Translations under genes and position numbers: made by a program
Notes under the pieces: model-generated
The model's database searches: none
The model's input: the letters and a program-made list of their open reading frames with translations, nothing else
What the model was told of the DNA's origin: nothing
Shown here: positions 18,356 through 30,014 of the stretch, piece by piece
How positions within the stretch are numbered: the first letter of the stretch is position 1
Layout: each line of letters begins with the position of its first letter
DNA from: Moraxella oculi
GTDB lineage: Bacteria; Pseudomonadota; Gammaproteobacteria; Pseudomonadales; Moraxellaceae
Direction: 5' to 3'
Length of the DNA: 64,000 nucleotides
Assembly: GCF_023336735.1 (NCBI RefSeq)
Contig: NZ_JAMBAQ010000002.1
Span: 62,001 to 126,000, forward strand

Positions 18356-18465
18356 GGAATACTCTACTTTATTTTTTGGTGTTTTGATAAGACTGTTAAA
18401 ATCGTGTGGTCTAGTATAGCAAAATTTCTTAGTGTATTGTTGGGATATTTTTTTGGATATGATAA

Positions 18466-18491
18466 AAAGCCCACTTAGCTAAGCGGGCTTT
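18466..18491 (-). terminator. Terminator of the tRNA cluster
   Basis: The stem AAAGCCC.CTT / AAG.GGGCTTT around AGCT, read on the minus strand, is followed by a T-run (TTTTTATC). It lies directly after the tRNA-His 3' end. Confidence 0.75.
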
Positions 18492-18498
18492 CATAATA

Positions 18499-18575
18499 TG
18501 GGGTGACTAATGGGGCTCGAACCCACGACAACCGGAATCACAATCCGGGGCTCTACCAACTGAGCTATAGCCACC
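18499..18575 (-). tRNA. tRNA-His (GTG)
   Basis: 77-nt cloverleaf on the minus strand. It begins GGTGGCTATAGCTCAGTTGG with the extra 5' G of tRNA-His, has the anticodon stem CCGGA-TTGTGAT-TCCGG with anticodon GTG, a TTCGAGC T-loop, and an encoded CCA. The acceptor arms GTGGCT/AGTCAC pair with one G:U. Confidence 0.95.
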
Positions 18576-18606
18576 ATAATTTTAGATTTGATGAAAATCA
18601 GGCAAA

Positions 18607-18683
18607 TGGCACGCCTGGCAGGATTCGAACCTGCGACCACCTGCTTAGAAGGCAGATGCTCTATCCAACTGAGCTACAGGCGC
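18607..18683 (-). tRNA. tRNA-Arg (TCT)
   Basis: 77-nt cloverleaf on the minus strand. It begins GCGCCTGTAGCTCAGTTGGA, has the anticodon stem CTGC-CTTCTAA-GCAG with anticodon TCT, a GGTTCGAATCC T-arm and an encoded CCA. Acceptor GCGCCTG/CAGGCGT has one terminal G:U. Confidence 0.95.
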
Positions 18684-18729
18684 TCATAAAGCTTAATGTT
18701 AGCATGTGAAAAATATTTCTACTAACAAA

Positions 18730-18748
18730 AAAAGCCACTTAGGCTTTT
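18730..18748 (-). terminator. Small hairpin between tRNA-Pro and tRNA-Arg
   Basis: AAAAGCC and GGCTTTT pair around a 5-base loop, just after the tRNA-Pro 3' end, with U-rich flank on the minus-strand transcript. It may act as a weak terminator or processing hairpin. Confidence 0.4.
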
Positions 18749-18752
18749 AACA

Positions 18753-18829
18753 TGGTCGGAGTGGAGGGATTCGAACCCCCGACCCTCTGCTCCCAAAGCA
18801 GATGCGCTACCAAGCTGCGCTACACTCCG
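18753..18829 (-). tRNA. tRNA-Pro (TGG)
   Basis: 77-nt cloverleaf on the minus strand. It begins CGGAGTGTAGCGCAGCTTGG, has the anticodon stem TCTGC-TTTGGGA-GCAGA with anticodon TGG, a GGTTCGAATCC T-arm, acceptor pairing CGGAGTG/CACTCCG and an encoded CCA. Confidence 0.95.
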
Positions 18830-19035
18830 ATGATTGTACAGCGTCTGATTTTCATCGTCTGCCGTCGTTGTGGTGCGTATAATACAGCTAAGATGGCGAT
18901 ATGTCAATTAAATTTTTTTAAAATTTCATAAAAAAACTGCAACCATATGATTTTTATGAAATTTTAAACCATCAACACACCGCCAGCCCCTTCATACAGT
19001 GATCCGAACAGGGTGGTATGACAACCAAACTCCAG

Positions 19036-19347
19036 TCATTCTTGTTCACTGATGATGGTCATGCCAAGGGCTTTGGCACCTCGTGTGCCACCTGTCAGAT
19101 GAATGATGCGGCGATCAGGATCTAATTCATCAAGCATGGCACAAGCACGCCCAGCCTTAGTACCGCCGCCACACAGTACATAAATATCGCCTTTAACAGT
19201 TTGTAATAGCGATTGATTGATCGTACTTAGCGGGATGTTTTTGGCATATTCAATATGCCCCTCTCGGTAGCTTTTTTCATCTCGGACATCCCAAATGTTT
19301 TGCTCTGCACTTGGGGTAAGGTCTTTAATGTCCATTTGGCTGATCAT
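19036..19347 (-). CDS. Single-domain rhodanese-like sulfurtransferase
   Basis: Small cytosolic rhodanese-fold protein of 103 residues. It has the first-strand motif WDVRDEKSYREGHI, AKNIPLS, and the active-site loop CGGGTKAGRA with the catalytic Cys. The ATG at 19347 has GGAG eight bases upstream; an in-frame TTG further up overlaps that site. Such proteins move sulfur as a persulfide, but the acceptor is unknown. It is divergent from tag across about 100 bp. Confidence 0.88.
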   Translation of the reverse strand: MISQMDIKDLTPSAEQNIWDVRDEKSYREGHIEYAKNIPLSTINQSLLQTVKGDIYVLCGGGTKAGRACAMLDELDPDRRIIHLTGGTRGAKALGMTIISEQE

Positions 19348-19449
19348 ACACAACTCCAAAAATATGAAAAATTACAAAATCGTACAAAAAATTCAGCAAA
19401 TTAATGTAACATAAATGCTCATCAGAATCAAAAGATGGTAGCCTAAGCC

Positions 19450-20034
19450 ATGTCAATAACAAATAAGAAACGCTGCACATGGTGCGGTCAAGATCCGCTT
19501 TATCAGTCGTATCATGATGACGAATGGGGCGTGCCTTGTCATGATGACAGAAAACTGTTTGCAATGTTGTGCTTGGAGGGGATGCAGGCAGGGTTGAGCT
19601 GGATCACCATATTAAAGCGTCGAGAGTCCTATTATCAAGCGTTTGATGGCTTTGATCCAATAAAGATTGCCAGTTATGATGATAAAAAAATTGACGAGCT
19701 GATGAGTGATTCAGGCATCATTCGCCATCGCCCTAAGATTACAGCCATCATTGCCAATGCTAAGGCTTATCTAAGAGTTACCCAAAATCAATCGTTTGAT
19801 GAGTATGTTTGGGGGATTGTTGCTGACCATCAAAGTCAAACACCGCTCATCAACCACCCTAAAAACATACAAGACATTCCTACAAAGACAAAGGCAAGCA
19901 TCGCTTTATCAAAACAACTGAAAAAAGATGGTTTTCAATTCATAGGCCCTACCATCTGCTATGCGTACATGCAAGCATGCGGTATGGTTGATGATCATGT
20001 CATCGACTGTGCGTTTAAGCATCATGTCGGATAA
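19450..20034 (+). CDS. tag: DNA-3-methyladenine glycosylase I
   Basis: Base-excision enzyme removing 3-methyladenine from alkylated DNA. Motifs: RCTWCGQDPLYQSYHDDEWG with zinc and substrate residues, LCLEGMQAGLSWITIL, FDPIKIASY, ALSKQLKKDGFQFIGPTICYAYMQA and VDDH near the end. Length 194 is typical. No adaptive-response genes are adjacent. Confidence 0.95.
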   Translation: MSITNKKRCTWCGQDPLYQSYHDDEWGVPCHDDRKLFAMLCLEGMQAGLSWITILKRRESYYQAFDGFDPIKIASYDDKKIDELMSDSGIIRHRPKITAIIANAKAYLRVTQNQSFDEYVWGIVADHQSQTPLINHPKNIQDIPTKTKASIALSKQLKKDGFQFIGPTICYAYMQACGMVDDHVIDCAFKHHVG

Positions 20035-20203
20035 ATTGAGGGTATTAACGGTGGTAGTCAGGGCATTTATCATTGCTAGGTTAAGCTTAAAATGACCTTA
20101 AAACATTAAAATGGCGGCTTAAACAAAACGCAAAAAAATTGACCAGCCCCCTATATTTTTTTGGCAAATTTTAGTAAAATTCCCTTTTACCAGTAAGCAG
20201 TGA

Positions 20204-21835
<1,632 letters not shown>

Positions 21836-21921
21836 TAATATGAAATGCACGCCGATATTTGGTGTGCTTTTCGTTCAAAGATGACAAGCCAAATATTTTC
21901 TACTAAAAAAAGGAAAGGTTG

Positions 21922-22785
21922 ATGACGCAGTCGTTAAGTAAACCTCAATCACACATCACTGTGGCAGGGGTTGAGATAGGCAATGATAAGCCGTTCGTAC
22001 TGTTTGGCGGTATGAATGTGCTAGAAAGTCGTGAGCTTGCCTTTGAGATTGCCGAGCAATACATTGATATTTGTTCAAGGCTAAATATTGGCTATGTTTT
22101 TAAAGCAAGCTTTGACAAGGCAAATCGCTCCAGCTTGTATTCATTTCGGGGCCCCAGCCTTGAAACAGGGTTGACTTGGTTAAATGACATTAAAGAAAAA
22201 TACGATGTACCAATCATTACCGATGTGCATGAACCGTATCAAGCAGCCCCAGCAGCTAAGGTGGCAAACATCATTCAGTTGCCTGCTTTTTTAAGTCGTC
22301 AGACAGACTTGGTAAGTGCGATGGCAAAAACTGGTGCGGTGATCAATATCAAAAAAGCACAGTTTCTTGCACCTCATGAAATGCGTCACATCATCAATAA
22401 ATGTCTAGAAGCAGGCAATGACAAAGTCATTTTATGTGAGCGTGGCACTGCATTTGGTTACAATAATTTGGTTGTGGACATGCTTGGGCTTGACATCATG
22501 AAAGCGATGAATGTGCCTGTCTTTTTTGATGTGACGCATGCCTTGCAAGAGCCGGGTGCAAGAATTGACGGTGCGGGTGGTCGTCGCCATCAAATCACAA
22601 CCTTGGCTCGTGCAGGTATGGCGACTGGATTGGCAGGTTTGTTTTTAGAGGCGCACCCAAACCCTGATGAGGCTAAGTGTGATGGTCCTTGTGCTCTTAG
22701 GCTTGCCCAGCTAGAACCATTCTTGGCACAATTAAAACAGCTGGATGACTTGGTCAAAGGTTTTGCAGTATTAGATACGCATTGA
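21922..22785 (+). CDS. kdsA: 3-deoxy-8-phosphooctulonate (KDO-8-P) synthase
   Basis: Condenses phosphoenolpyruvate with arabinose 5-phosphate to give KDO 8-phosphate for the lipooligosaccharide core. Motifs: [54 protein letters not shown]-like segment, [25 protein letters not shown] and [11 protein letters not shown]. The ATG at 21922 follows AGGAAAGG; an in-frame TTG one codon earlier is not preferred. Length 287 is normal. Confidence 0.97.
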   Translation: MTQSLSKPQSHITVAGVEIGNDKPFVLFGGMNVLESRELAFEIAEQYIDICSRLNIGYVFKASFDKANRSSLYSFRGPSLETGLTWLNDIKEKYDVPIITDVHEPYQAAPAAKVANIIQLPAFLSRQTDLVSAMAKTGAVINIKKAQFLAPHEMRHIINKCLEAGNDKVILCERGTAFGYNNLVVDMLGLDIMKAMNVPVFFDVTHALQEPGARIDGAGGRRHQITTLARAGMATGLAGLFLEAHPNPDEAKCDGPCALRLAQLEPFLAQLKQLDDLVKGFAVLDTH

Positions 22786-22793
22786 TTTTTTGA

Positions 22794-24143
<1,350 letters not shown>

Positions 24144-24151
24144 TCGAGGTC

Positions 24152-24574
24152 ATGGTGAATGCGACAACCAAGCAGTCATTGACTGACACGCCCAAAAGAC
24201 TGGGCGTGATTGGACATCTTTGTCTGATTGGGCTTGGGTTGGTGATATTGATGGTGCTACAACATCGATATTGGTATGGTGAAAATGGTCATGCCAGCGT
24301 GCAAACACTCCATGAGCAAGTTGCCAAGCAAAAGGCCATCAATATTGAGCAAGCCTACATCAACAATCTCTTGCGTGCTGATGTGCATGATTTAAAAACG
24401 CAAACATCAGCCATTGAAGAGCATGCAAGAATTGATTTGGGGCTGATTAAGTCTGGAGAGACTTTTTTTCAGATGTCAAATGCACCCATCACTTACAGCC
24501 ATCAAAATTTCAATGATGAAGCTGATGTTGTTGAACCGATTGATGGTTTGGAAATTGAAAATGCCACGCCGTGA
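24152..24574 (+). CDS. ftsB: FtsB-like cell division protein
   Basis: Small bitopic divisome protein linking FtsL and FtsQ. It has one TM segment at about residues 18-40 (VIGHLCLIGLGLVILMVLQH), then a periplasmic coiled coil (QTLHEQVAKQKAINIEQ, NNLLRADVHDL) and the conserved IEEHARIDLGLIKSGETFFQ segment that closes FtsB proteins. At 140 residues it is longer than E. coli FtsB (about 103) by an N-terminal cytosolic extension and a short acidic tail. It starts 8 bp after eno, the usual position. Confidence 0.9.
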   Translation: MVNATTKQSLTDTPKRLGVIGHLCLIGLGLVILMVLQHRYWYGENGHASVQTLHEQVAKQKAINIEQAYINNLLRADVHDLKTQTSAIEEHARIDLGLIKSGETFFQMSNAPITYSHQNFNDEADVVEPIDGLEIENATP

Positions 24575-24584
24575 TTGTTGATGA

Positions 24585-24618
24585 AATAAGATTGGTCATG
24601 CCAATCTTATTTTTTTTG
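24585..24618 (+). terminator. Rho-independent terminator after ftsB
   Basis: AATAAGATTGG pairs with CCAATCTTATT around TCATG, followed by a run of T. It closes the pyrG-kdsA-eno-ftsB group. Confidence 0.9.
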
Positions 24619-24751
24619 TTTAACTGGGTCAAAATCTGGGAGTGGTCAAGTTTTTTGAATGAGTGAGGCGTGTTTAAAATACTGCCTCTAAGCGTATGAG
24701 GGCATCGTATTTTGGTTTAAGCAATCAAAAATAATGGCTTTATCATCTGTA

Positions 24752-24827
24752 TCATACTTTATTGGTCTTGATGAGCGTCATCAAAATAACTTCATCTGAC
24801 CATGCTTGATCATCAAATAAAGTATGA
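24752..24827. repeat. Structured intergenic element, nested inverted repeats
   Basis: An outer perfect 12-bp inverted repeat (TCATACTTTATT at 24752-24763 and AATAAAGTATGA at 24816-24827) encloses GGTC/GACC (24764-24767 and 24798-24801) and an inner 7-bp hairpin TTGATGA-GCG-TCATCAA (24768-24784). It sits between the ftsB terminator and ispD with no coding frame. It could be a folded leader or small RNA, or a small mobile or repeat element. Function unknown. Confidence 0.45.
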
Positions 24828-25032
24828 GTTTTAAGGTTGGGGCTGTTCTATCAAAGTTAAGATTTTATGGTAGAATGTTGCGACCATATTGACATGAATG
24901 CTAACGCTTCTACAAAAAATCAAGCAGTTTAATTGTCATTTGACTTAGTTTGCCATGGGTTTTATCAAGCTGGCAAACGGGCGTTCATCTATTTTTTTTC
25001 ATCCCTATTTTTTAGATGTTGAGACATGTATC
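24828..25032. other. Rest of the ftsB-ispD gap
   Basis: AT-rich DNA without a convincing gene. An in-frame ATG at 24955 would extend ispD by 26 residues of atypical sequence and is not favoured. Together with the element at 24752 the gap is about 460 bp, unusually long for this stretch. Confidence 0.4.
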
Positions 25033-25737
25033 ATGATGGATTCACGCCAGACCGTTCACGCACTCATTGTGGCAGCAGGTAAGGGTTCTCGCTTTGGGGC
25101 TGACAAACCAAAGCAATACTTAAAAATCACGGACCAAACGGTATTACAAGAGAGTGTCGCAAGGCTTAATGTTGATGAACTGAAAAATTTGACTTTGGTG
25201 GTTGCTGAAGAGGATGGGTATGTTGATGGTTTGTCATTTGATTTTGACGGTAGAATTCGCCGTGCCTGGGGTGGGGCTGAACGCTGGCAGTCGGTCATGA
25301 ATGGCGTTAATGATATCCGCAATCACGGTGCTTGTGATGATGATTGGATACTCATCCATGATGCAGCACGCCCATGCCTGCCGAAGTCGGATTTGATGGC
25401 AGTTTTGGCAATGCTTAACCACACCAAGTGCGAGGGTGTCATACTGGCCACGCCTGTGGTCGATACGCTAAAACAGGTCAGTCAAGGGCATGTGGTAAAG
25501 ACGGTTGATAGGAATTTGTTGTGGCAGGCACAAACGCCACAAGTTTTTCGCTTAAAGGCACTCGAAGAGGTGCTGTCGCAAGTGGCTGTGTGTGGCATGA
25601 AGATCACTGATGAGGCCAGCGGTTTTGAGATACTGGGGAGAAAAGTGGAAGTTGTGGCAGGTTCAAGGCTGAATATGAAATTGACTTATGCAGAGGACTT
25701 GCCATTACTACAAGCCATTTTATCAACCCTAATATGA
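25033..25737 (+). CDS. ispD: 2-C-methyl-D-erythritol 4-phosphate cytidylyltransferase
   Basis: Third step of the MEP isoprenoid pathway: transfers CMP from CTP to methylerythritol phosphate. Motifs: ALIVAAGKGSRFGADKPKQYL, WGGAERWQSVMNG, WILIHDAARPCL, TPQVFR and ITDEASGFE. Starting at either of two adjacent ATGs (25033 or 25036) gives 233-234 residues, the family length; the longer upstream frame is rejected. The comEC gene follows closely. Confidence 0.95.
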   Translation: MMDSRQTVHALIVAAGKGSRFGADKPKQYLKITDQTVLQESVARLNVDELKNLTLVVAEEDGYVDGLSFDFDGRIRRAWGGAERWQSVMNGVNDIRNHGACDDDWILIHDAARPCLPKSDLMAVLAMLNHTKCEGVILATPVVDTLKQVSQGHVVKTVDRNLLWQAQTPQVFRLKALEEVLSQVAVCGMKITDEASGFEILGRKVEVVAGSRLNMKLTYAEDLPLLQAILSTLI

Positions 25738-25762
25738 TGATTTTTGCTTGTTGGAAGATGGT

Positions 25763-28204
25763 ATGTTAGGGATTGTTGGTGCTGCCATCATCATCACTGT
25801 GTTGGGCGTCTTGGCAGTGATGCCTAAGATGTCTGATCATGCTTTGCCATTACAATTCATGGCTCCTTGTTATATGGAGGCATTATCAGCGATTTTAATA
25901 TTGACAATCATTGGGCTTGTCATGACCAATCGATTGACTCATGCTGCTTTACGGCGAGTCGTGCAGACGACATTGGCTTTGCTCACGGTGTTCTTATTCG
26001 CTTTGCGTGCGATGGTGGCGTATGATGATTTTGAGCAGCTTGCCATAAAGGCACCCCATACAGTAACAGCGACGGTGCATATCGATGAAATCAGTGACAG
26101 CATTTATGATGATGTTTTGGGGGTGAGTTATCGTCAGCGAGCCATTTTAAAAGACATCAGGCATGTCGATTCATTGCATCAAAGAGTACGGCTTGCTAAT
26201 CCTTTTTATTCTCCTAAGACACCCAGCTTGGAGACGGCGACGCAGCCTGTGGGCAATCGTCATCTGCCTAAGCAAATGGTCGTCCTTTTAAGGTCGGACG
26301 GACGCACAGCAAAATACTCACATCAACTTAATCAATTGTCACCCAATACCCATGCTCGCATGACCTTGCAGTTGCGACCCATCAGCACAAAAAAAAGTGC
26401 TGATGGCTTTGATGCTAATGCTTGGTTGCATACCAGACAGATTCATGCCATCGCACACATCATATCCATTGATGACATTTCTTCTTCAGATCGTGTCAGC
26501 ATGACAGGGCGATTGCAAGCGTTCCGTCAGATACTAAGAAATCACTTTTATCACAATTGGCATGATAACGATGTGTCAACTGGACAAGCCAAAGCGGTTG
26601 CTTTAAGTCTATTGACAGGCGACCGTGCCTTGATCACTCGTGAGACGAAAGAGTTGTATCAGTTGGCAGGCATTTCTCATTTGCTCGCCATTTCAGGCAC
26701 TCATGTGGTGTTTTTGGCAGTCATGTTGGCAGGCTTGACAACCATGCTGATTGATAAGCTATGCCCTGGTATTTATATGACTTGGGCAAGATGGCAAATT
26801 CGCTTGGTTTTGATGGTGATTGTCAGTGTGATGTATGCGGTCTTTACAGGGTTTGATGTGCCTGCTGTGCGTACTGTATACATGCTTTTTGCGATGGCAT
26901 TGGCAAGATATTTGGTATTGCCCATGTCAAATTTGGCGATGCTGCTGGTGGTGGGTATGGTCATGATTTGGCTTGATCCTTATGTGCTTTGGCAGGCTGG
27001 GTTTTGGTTGTCATTTGTGGCGGTATTGTTATTAATGAAGCATGAGGCGGTACTGGTGCAAAGCGTGCCAACAAACTTGCGGTTTTGGCATCGTGTGAAA
27101 CAAATGGTTTGGTTGCAAGTTTGGCTTTTTATTGCCATGTTGCCCGTGTCTTGGGTGTTTTTTGGAAAAGTGTCGCTATGGGGGATTTTGGTCAATTTAT
27201 TTGCAGTAGGGCTATTTGGCGCGGTGATTGTACCGATTAATCTGCTAGGGGGCATGGTTTTTGTTGTATTACCTGCCATTGCCGATGGTATTTGGGCTGT
27301 GTCATTTGGTATTTTGACGAGATTGCATACGGCTTTTGAGTTGTTCTTATTGGGAGACTCTTGGTTGTATGCACCATTTGGCGTGCTTGGGCTGATCTTG
27401 TGTGTTCTGGTATTGCTACCCATGTTAAATAAAAGCCTGCCGAAATTTGCAATGTTGCTGCCGCTGACGGTGCTTGTTTTTTTATTGATTGATAAGGGGT
27501 TGATGGCACATGATGAGAAAACGGTCGTCCTAAAAGTCATGCCGACAGACCATCAGGCATTACAGGTCGTCTTGATAAAAAATGACAAGCAGGCATGGTT
27601 ATTATTGGCTGATTTTGGGGTGGGGGCGTCGGCCGTTAGTCAAACGACTGTTTTGATTGATGGCATGAGACGCCAAGGAGTGCGTTCTTTGACGGGGGTG
27701 ATTGTGCAGACGCCAGGCACGACATTGCCTAAGATGGTGGCAGACATTCATGCCAAAATACCTATTTTGCACTATTGGCAAGCAGGCAGGTCGCCACTGA
27801 CTTTAAATGGGCTGGTGATGCAAGAGTGTCAAGCGGGTAAAATCTATCAAATGGATGGGTTGTCATTGCGGGCATTGACTGGCTGGCAACAGATTGCCGA
27901 TGAAAGGGTGTGGGGGTGTGGCATTGAGATGGTAAGTCAGTACCCAATTCGGCTTGATAAAACTAATACGCAAGACTGGCAAGATTTTGATGAAATGCCT
28001 GATGATGCACCCAAAGACATTCATCGAGTCATCGTTAATGCGGCGACTCATGACAATGCTTGGCAACTTTGGCGGTGGATTTGTCAAGATGATGACGCAC
28101 TCATTGCACCCAAAGCGACCACTCATGACGCTAAGTGGCTATCACATCCGCTTGCCAGTCATGACGATGATGTTAGGCAAAAATTTATGGCGACTCCTTG
28201 GTAA
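25763..28204 (+). CDS. comEC: DNA internalization protein ComEC/Rec2
   Basis: Inner-membrane channel for single-stranded DNA during natural transformation. The 813-residue protein has N-terminal TM segments, a soluble OB-like region (about 95-260), the competence-domain motif LSLLTGDRALI...YQLAGISHLLAISGTHV near 285-325, then many TM helices. The C-terminal part (about 590-810) corresponds to the metallo-beta-lactamase-like domain but is divergent; classical HxHxDH residues are not evident. GGAAG precedes the ATG at 25763; a TTG at 25748 is an alternative. Moraxella species are naturally competent, which fits. Confidence 0.93.
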   Translation: MLGIVGAAIIITVLGVLAVMPKMSDHALPLQFMAPCYMEALSAILILTIIGLVMTNRLTHAALRRVVQTTLALLTVFLFALRAMVAYDDFEQLAIKAPHTVTATVHIDEISDSIYDDVLGVSYRQRAILKDIRHVDSLHQRVRLANPFYSPKTPSLETATQPVGNRHLPKQMVVLLRSDGRTAKYSHQLNQLSPNTHARMTLQLRPISTKKSADGFDANAWLHTRQIHAIAHIISIDDISSSDRVSMTGRLQAFRQILRNHFYHNWHDNDVSTGQAKAVALSLLTGDRALITRETKELYQLAGISHLLAISGTHVVFLAVMLAGLTTMLIDKLCPGIYMTWARWQIRLVLMVIVSVMYAVFTGFDVPAVRTVYMLFAMALARYLVLPMSNLAMLLVVGMVMIWLDPYVLWQAGFWLSFVAVLLLMKHEAVLVQSVPTNLRFWHRVKQMVWLQVWLFIAMLPVSWVFFGKVSLWGILVNLFAVGLFGAVIVPINLLGGMVFVVLPAIADGIWAVSFGILTRLHTAFELFLLGDSWLYAPFGVLGLILCVLVLLPMLNKSLPKFAMLLPLTVLVFLLIDKGLMAHDEKTVVLKVMPTDHQALQVVLIKNDKQAWLLLADFGVGASAVSQTTVLIDGMRRQGVRSLTGVIVQTPGTTLPKMVADIHAKIPILHYWQAGRSPLTLNGLVMQECQAGKIYQMDGLSLRALTGWQQIADERVWGCGIEMVSQYPIRLDKTNTQDWQDFDEMPDDAPKDIHRVIVNAATHDNAWQLWRWICQDDDALIAPKATTHDAKWLSHPLASHDDDVRQKFMATPW

Positions 28205-28320
28205 GCCTTACAAGGCTATCATTTTTGTGTCTTTTGGGGTACAATAGAGTCATTTGACCAACGCAGGTATTGATTGTTGCTTGGTATTTTTTATCATAAA
28301 TTCACACTAAGGATCATCAC

Positions 28321-29355
28321 ATGGCATGGCCACCAAATCCTAACAACCATAATTCAAATCCCAATAAGCAAATACCTTTGGCACAATCGCCATCAATGGG
28401 TACGCCAGAGTGGAGAATTATTGAAAAAACGATGCTAGCAAGCGTTGAGGAGCAAAGACGAGCGCGTCGATGGGGAATATTTTTTAAGCTTTTGACTTTT
28501 GCTTATGTGGTGTTTTTTGTGTTGATGCTGTCTCGTGGTTGTGCACCGACTTCGATGAGTACCGCCCCTTTGGGCATTAATGAACCGCATTTGGCTGTGA
28601 TTGATGTCAGTGGTGTGATTTCCCCAAAAACCGAAACCAGTGCTTATAACATCAACAGTGCTTTGGTTGAGGCTTTTGAGAATGACAATGCTCAGGCGAT
28701 TGCACTTGCCATCAATTCTCCTGGTGGATCACCTGTACAGTCGGATGAAGTTTGGCAAATGGCAATGCAACTTAAAAAAGACCACCCTGATAAAAAATTA
28801 TATGCCGTCATTGGTGATATTGGTGCATCAGGTGCTTATTATATCGCATCATCAGCTGATGAGATTTGGGTCAATTCATCAAGCTTGGTTGGCTCTATCG
28901 GTGTGATCATGTCTGGCTATAATATCCAAAAGTTGCTGGACAAAGCAGGCGTGAGCGATCGCACCATCACTGCAGGTGAGCATAAGGACATCTTGTCAAT
29001 GACTCGCCCAATGAGTGAGGCGGAGCGTGCTCATGTGCAAAAGCTGCTTGATGGCACTCACCAAAACTTCATCAATGCTGTCAAAGAAGGTCGTGGCGAT
29101 CGGTTAAAAGATCCTGAAAAAAACCAGCTGTTCACTGGCTTGTTTTGGACAGGGAAAGAATCTGTAGAGCTTGGCTTGGCAGACAAGATAGGCGGCATGT
29201 CGCAACTTGAAAAACAACTTGATTTAAAACAAGTCAATTACAGCTATTCTGATCCTGTCAAACAGTTCTTTGATCGTTTTGGTGTGCAGATGGGTAAAGG
29301 ATTGGGTCAAGGTGTAAAAATGGGCATTTTTGAAGAGGATGCTTCATTAAAATGA
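28321..29355 (+). CDS. S49-family peptidase (SppA/SohB-like)
   Basis: Membrane-anchored serine protease of the signal-peptide-peptidase class. It has a cytosolic head, one TM segment at about residues 56-75 (FFKLLTFAYVVFFVLML), then a periplasmic S49 domain with the LAVIDVSGVI strand, LAINSPGGSP, and the nucleophile region IGDIGASGAYYIASSADEIW with SLVGSIGVI following. Its 344 residues match short bacterial SppA of the S49 type, with one protease domain rather than two. AAGGA lies before the ATG. Confidence 0.93.
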   Translation: MAWPPNPNNHNSNPNKQIPLAQSPSMGTPEWRIIEKTMLASVEEQRRARRWGIFFKLLTFAYVVFFVLMLSRGCAPTSMSTAPLGINEPHLAVIDVSGVISPKTETSAYNINSALVEAFENDNAQAIALAINSPGGSPVQSDEVWQMAMQLKKDHPDKKLYAVIGDIGASGAYYIASSADEIWVNSSSLVGSIGVIMSGYNIQKLLDKAGVSDRTITAGEHKDILSMTRPMSEAERAHVQKLLDGTHQNFINAVKEGRGDRLKDPEKNQLFTGLFWTGKESVELGLADKIGGMSQLEKQLDLKQVNYSYSDPVKQFFDRFGVQMGKGLGQGVKMGIFEEDASLK

Positions 29356-29373
29356 TGCTTTTAGTGGCATGAT

Positions 29374-29409
29374 AAAAAACGCACCGATGTTTGTATGGGT
29401 GCGTTTTTT
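29374..29409. terminator. Bidirectional terminator after the S49 peptidase gene
   Basis: A perfect 12-bp stem AAAAAACGCACC / GGTGCGTTTTTT with an intervening loop lies between convergent genes. The stem sequence resembles that of the receptor terminator at 10367. Confidence 0.88.
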
Positions 29410-29418
29410 ATGTAAAGA

Positions 29419-29721
29419 TCAGTCTAGATCGCAGTTTTTGTTAAGATCGGCCAATGCTTCATCAATGATTGTCTGGCTGACACCTTTTTTGCGTAACTTT
29501 TCAATGAACAAAACATCATCAGCCAAGCGATAGTTGCAATTATCACGGTCAAGGCCTTGGCGAATGTACAGACGAATCAAGCCTTGAATGCGATTAAAGC
29601 CATGCATGCCAGCCGTCTCCTCTAGGTGAGAAATGATTTCTTCGGACAGTCGAAGATGTACAGGACGCATGATGATTTCTGGATGGCTTAAATATTTGTT
29701 CTTAATCTTTGGGGAGATCAT
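29419..29721 (-). CDS. Small ribbon-helix-helix-like protein of unknown role
   Basis: 100-residue protein not recognised by name. The segment from about residue 18 (MRPVHLRLSEEIISHLEE followed by GFNRIQGLIRLYIRQGL) looks like a ribbon-helix-helix fold: a beta-strand of alternating residues, then two helices. RHH proteins are usually dimeric DNA-binding repressors or antitoxins. The C-terminal part (KLRKKGVSQTIIDEALADL) is helical. No toxin gene lies next to it. Two starts are possible, 29721 or the internal ATG at 29670, neither with a strong binding site. Coding status is likely because the frame fills the gap to the shared terminator. Confidence 0.65.
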   Translation of the reverse strand: MISPKIKNKYLSHPEIIMRPVHLRLSEEIISHLEETAGMHGFNRIQGLIRLYIRQGLDRDNCNYRLADDVLFIEKLRKKGVSQTIIDEALADLNKNCDLD

Positions 29722-30014
29722 GGTGATGTTTTTTGATAAGTTTGATTGTTGGGCTTTTATTCTAACATACTATTAAATAAAAGATAACCATTGATTGGAA
29801 ATAATTTTTTTATTCCAAACAAGGTGTCTGACTGATTGATGGTCATTGCCATAGTCACCTGCCATTTGTCATCAAATTTTGTTATAATGCTGTGGCAATG
29901 ACTGCTTGCTAAGATGACCAAACTGCCAATGATGATGAATGGTATTTTTTTGAGTGCTTGGTGTGCAAGTAATGAATTTTCATTGCAATTTTTATTTGAC
30001 GAAGGTGTGTTTTT

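Noticed and set aside
18356-18465. Possible TPP riboswitch upstream of thiG
   Set aside because: The gap is only about 100 bp and no conserved THI-box segments such as CUGAGA and the ACCUGA core were seen.
26980-27540. 186-codon minus-strand frame inside comEC
   Set aside because: It lies wholly within the membrane-coding part of comEC, is Thr/Asn/Ser/Pro-rich and has no family features; it is a shadow of the real gene.
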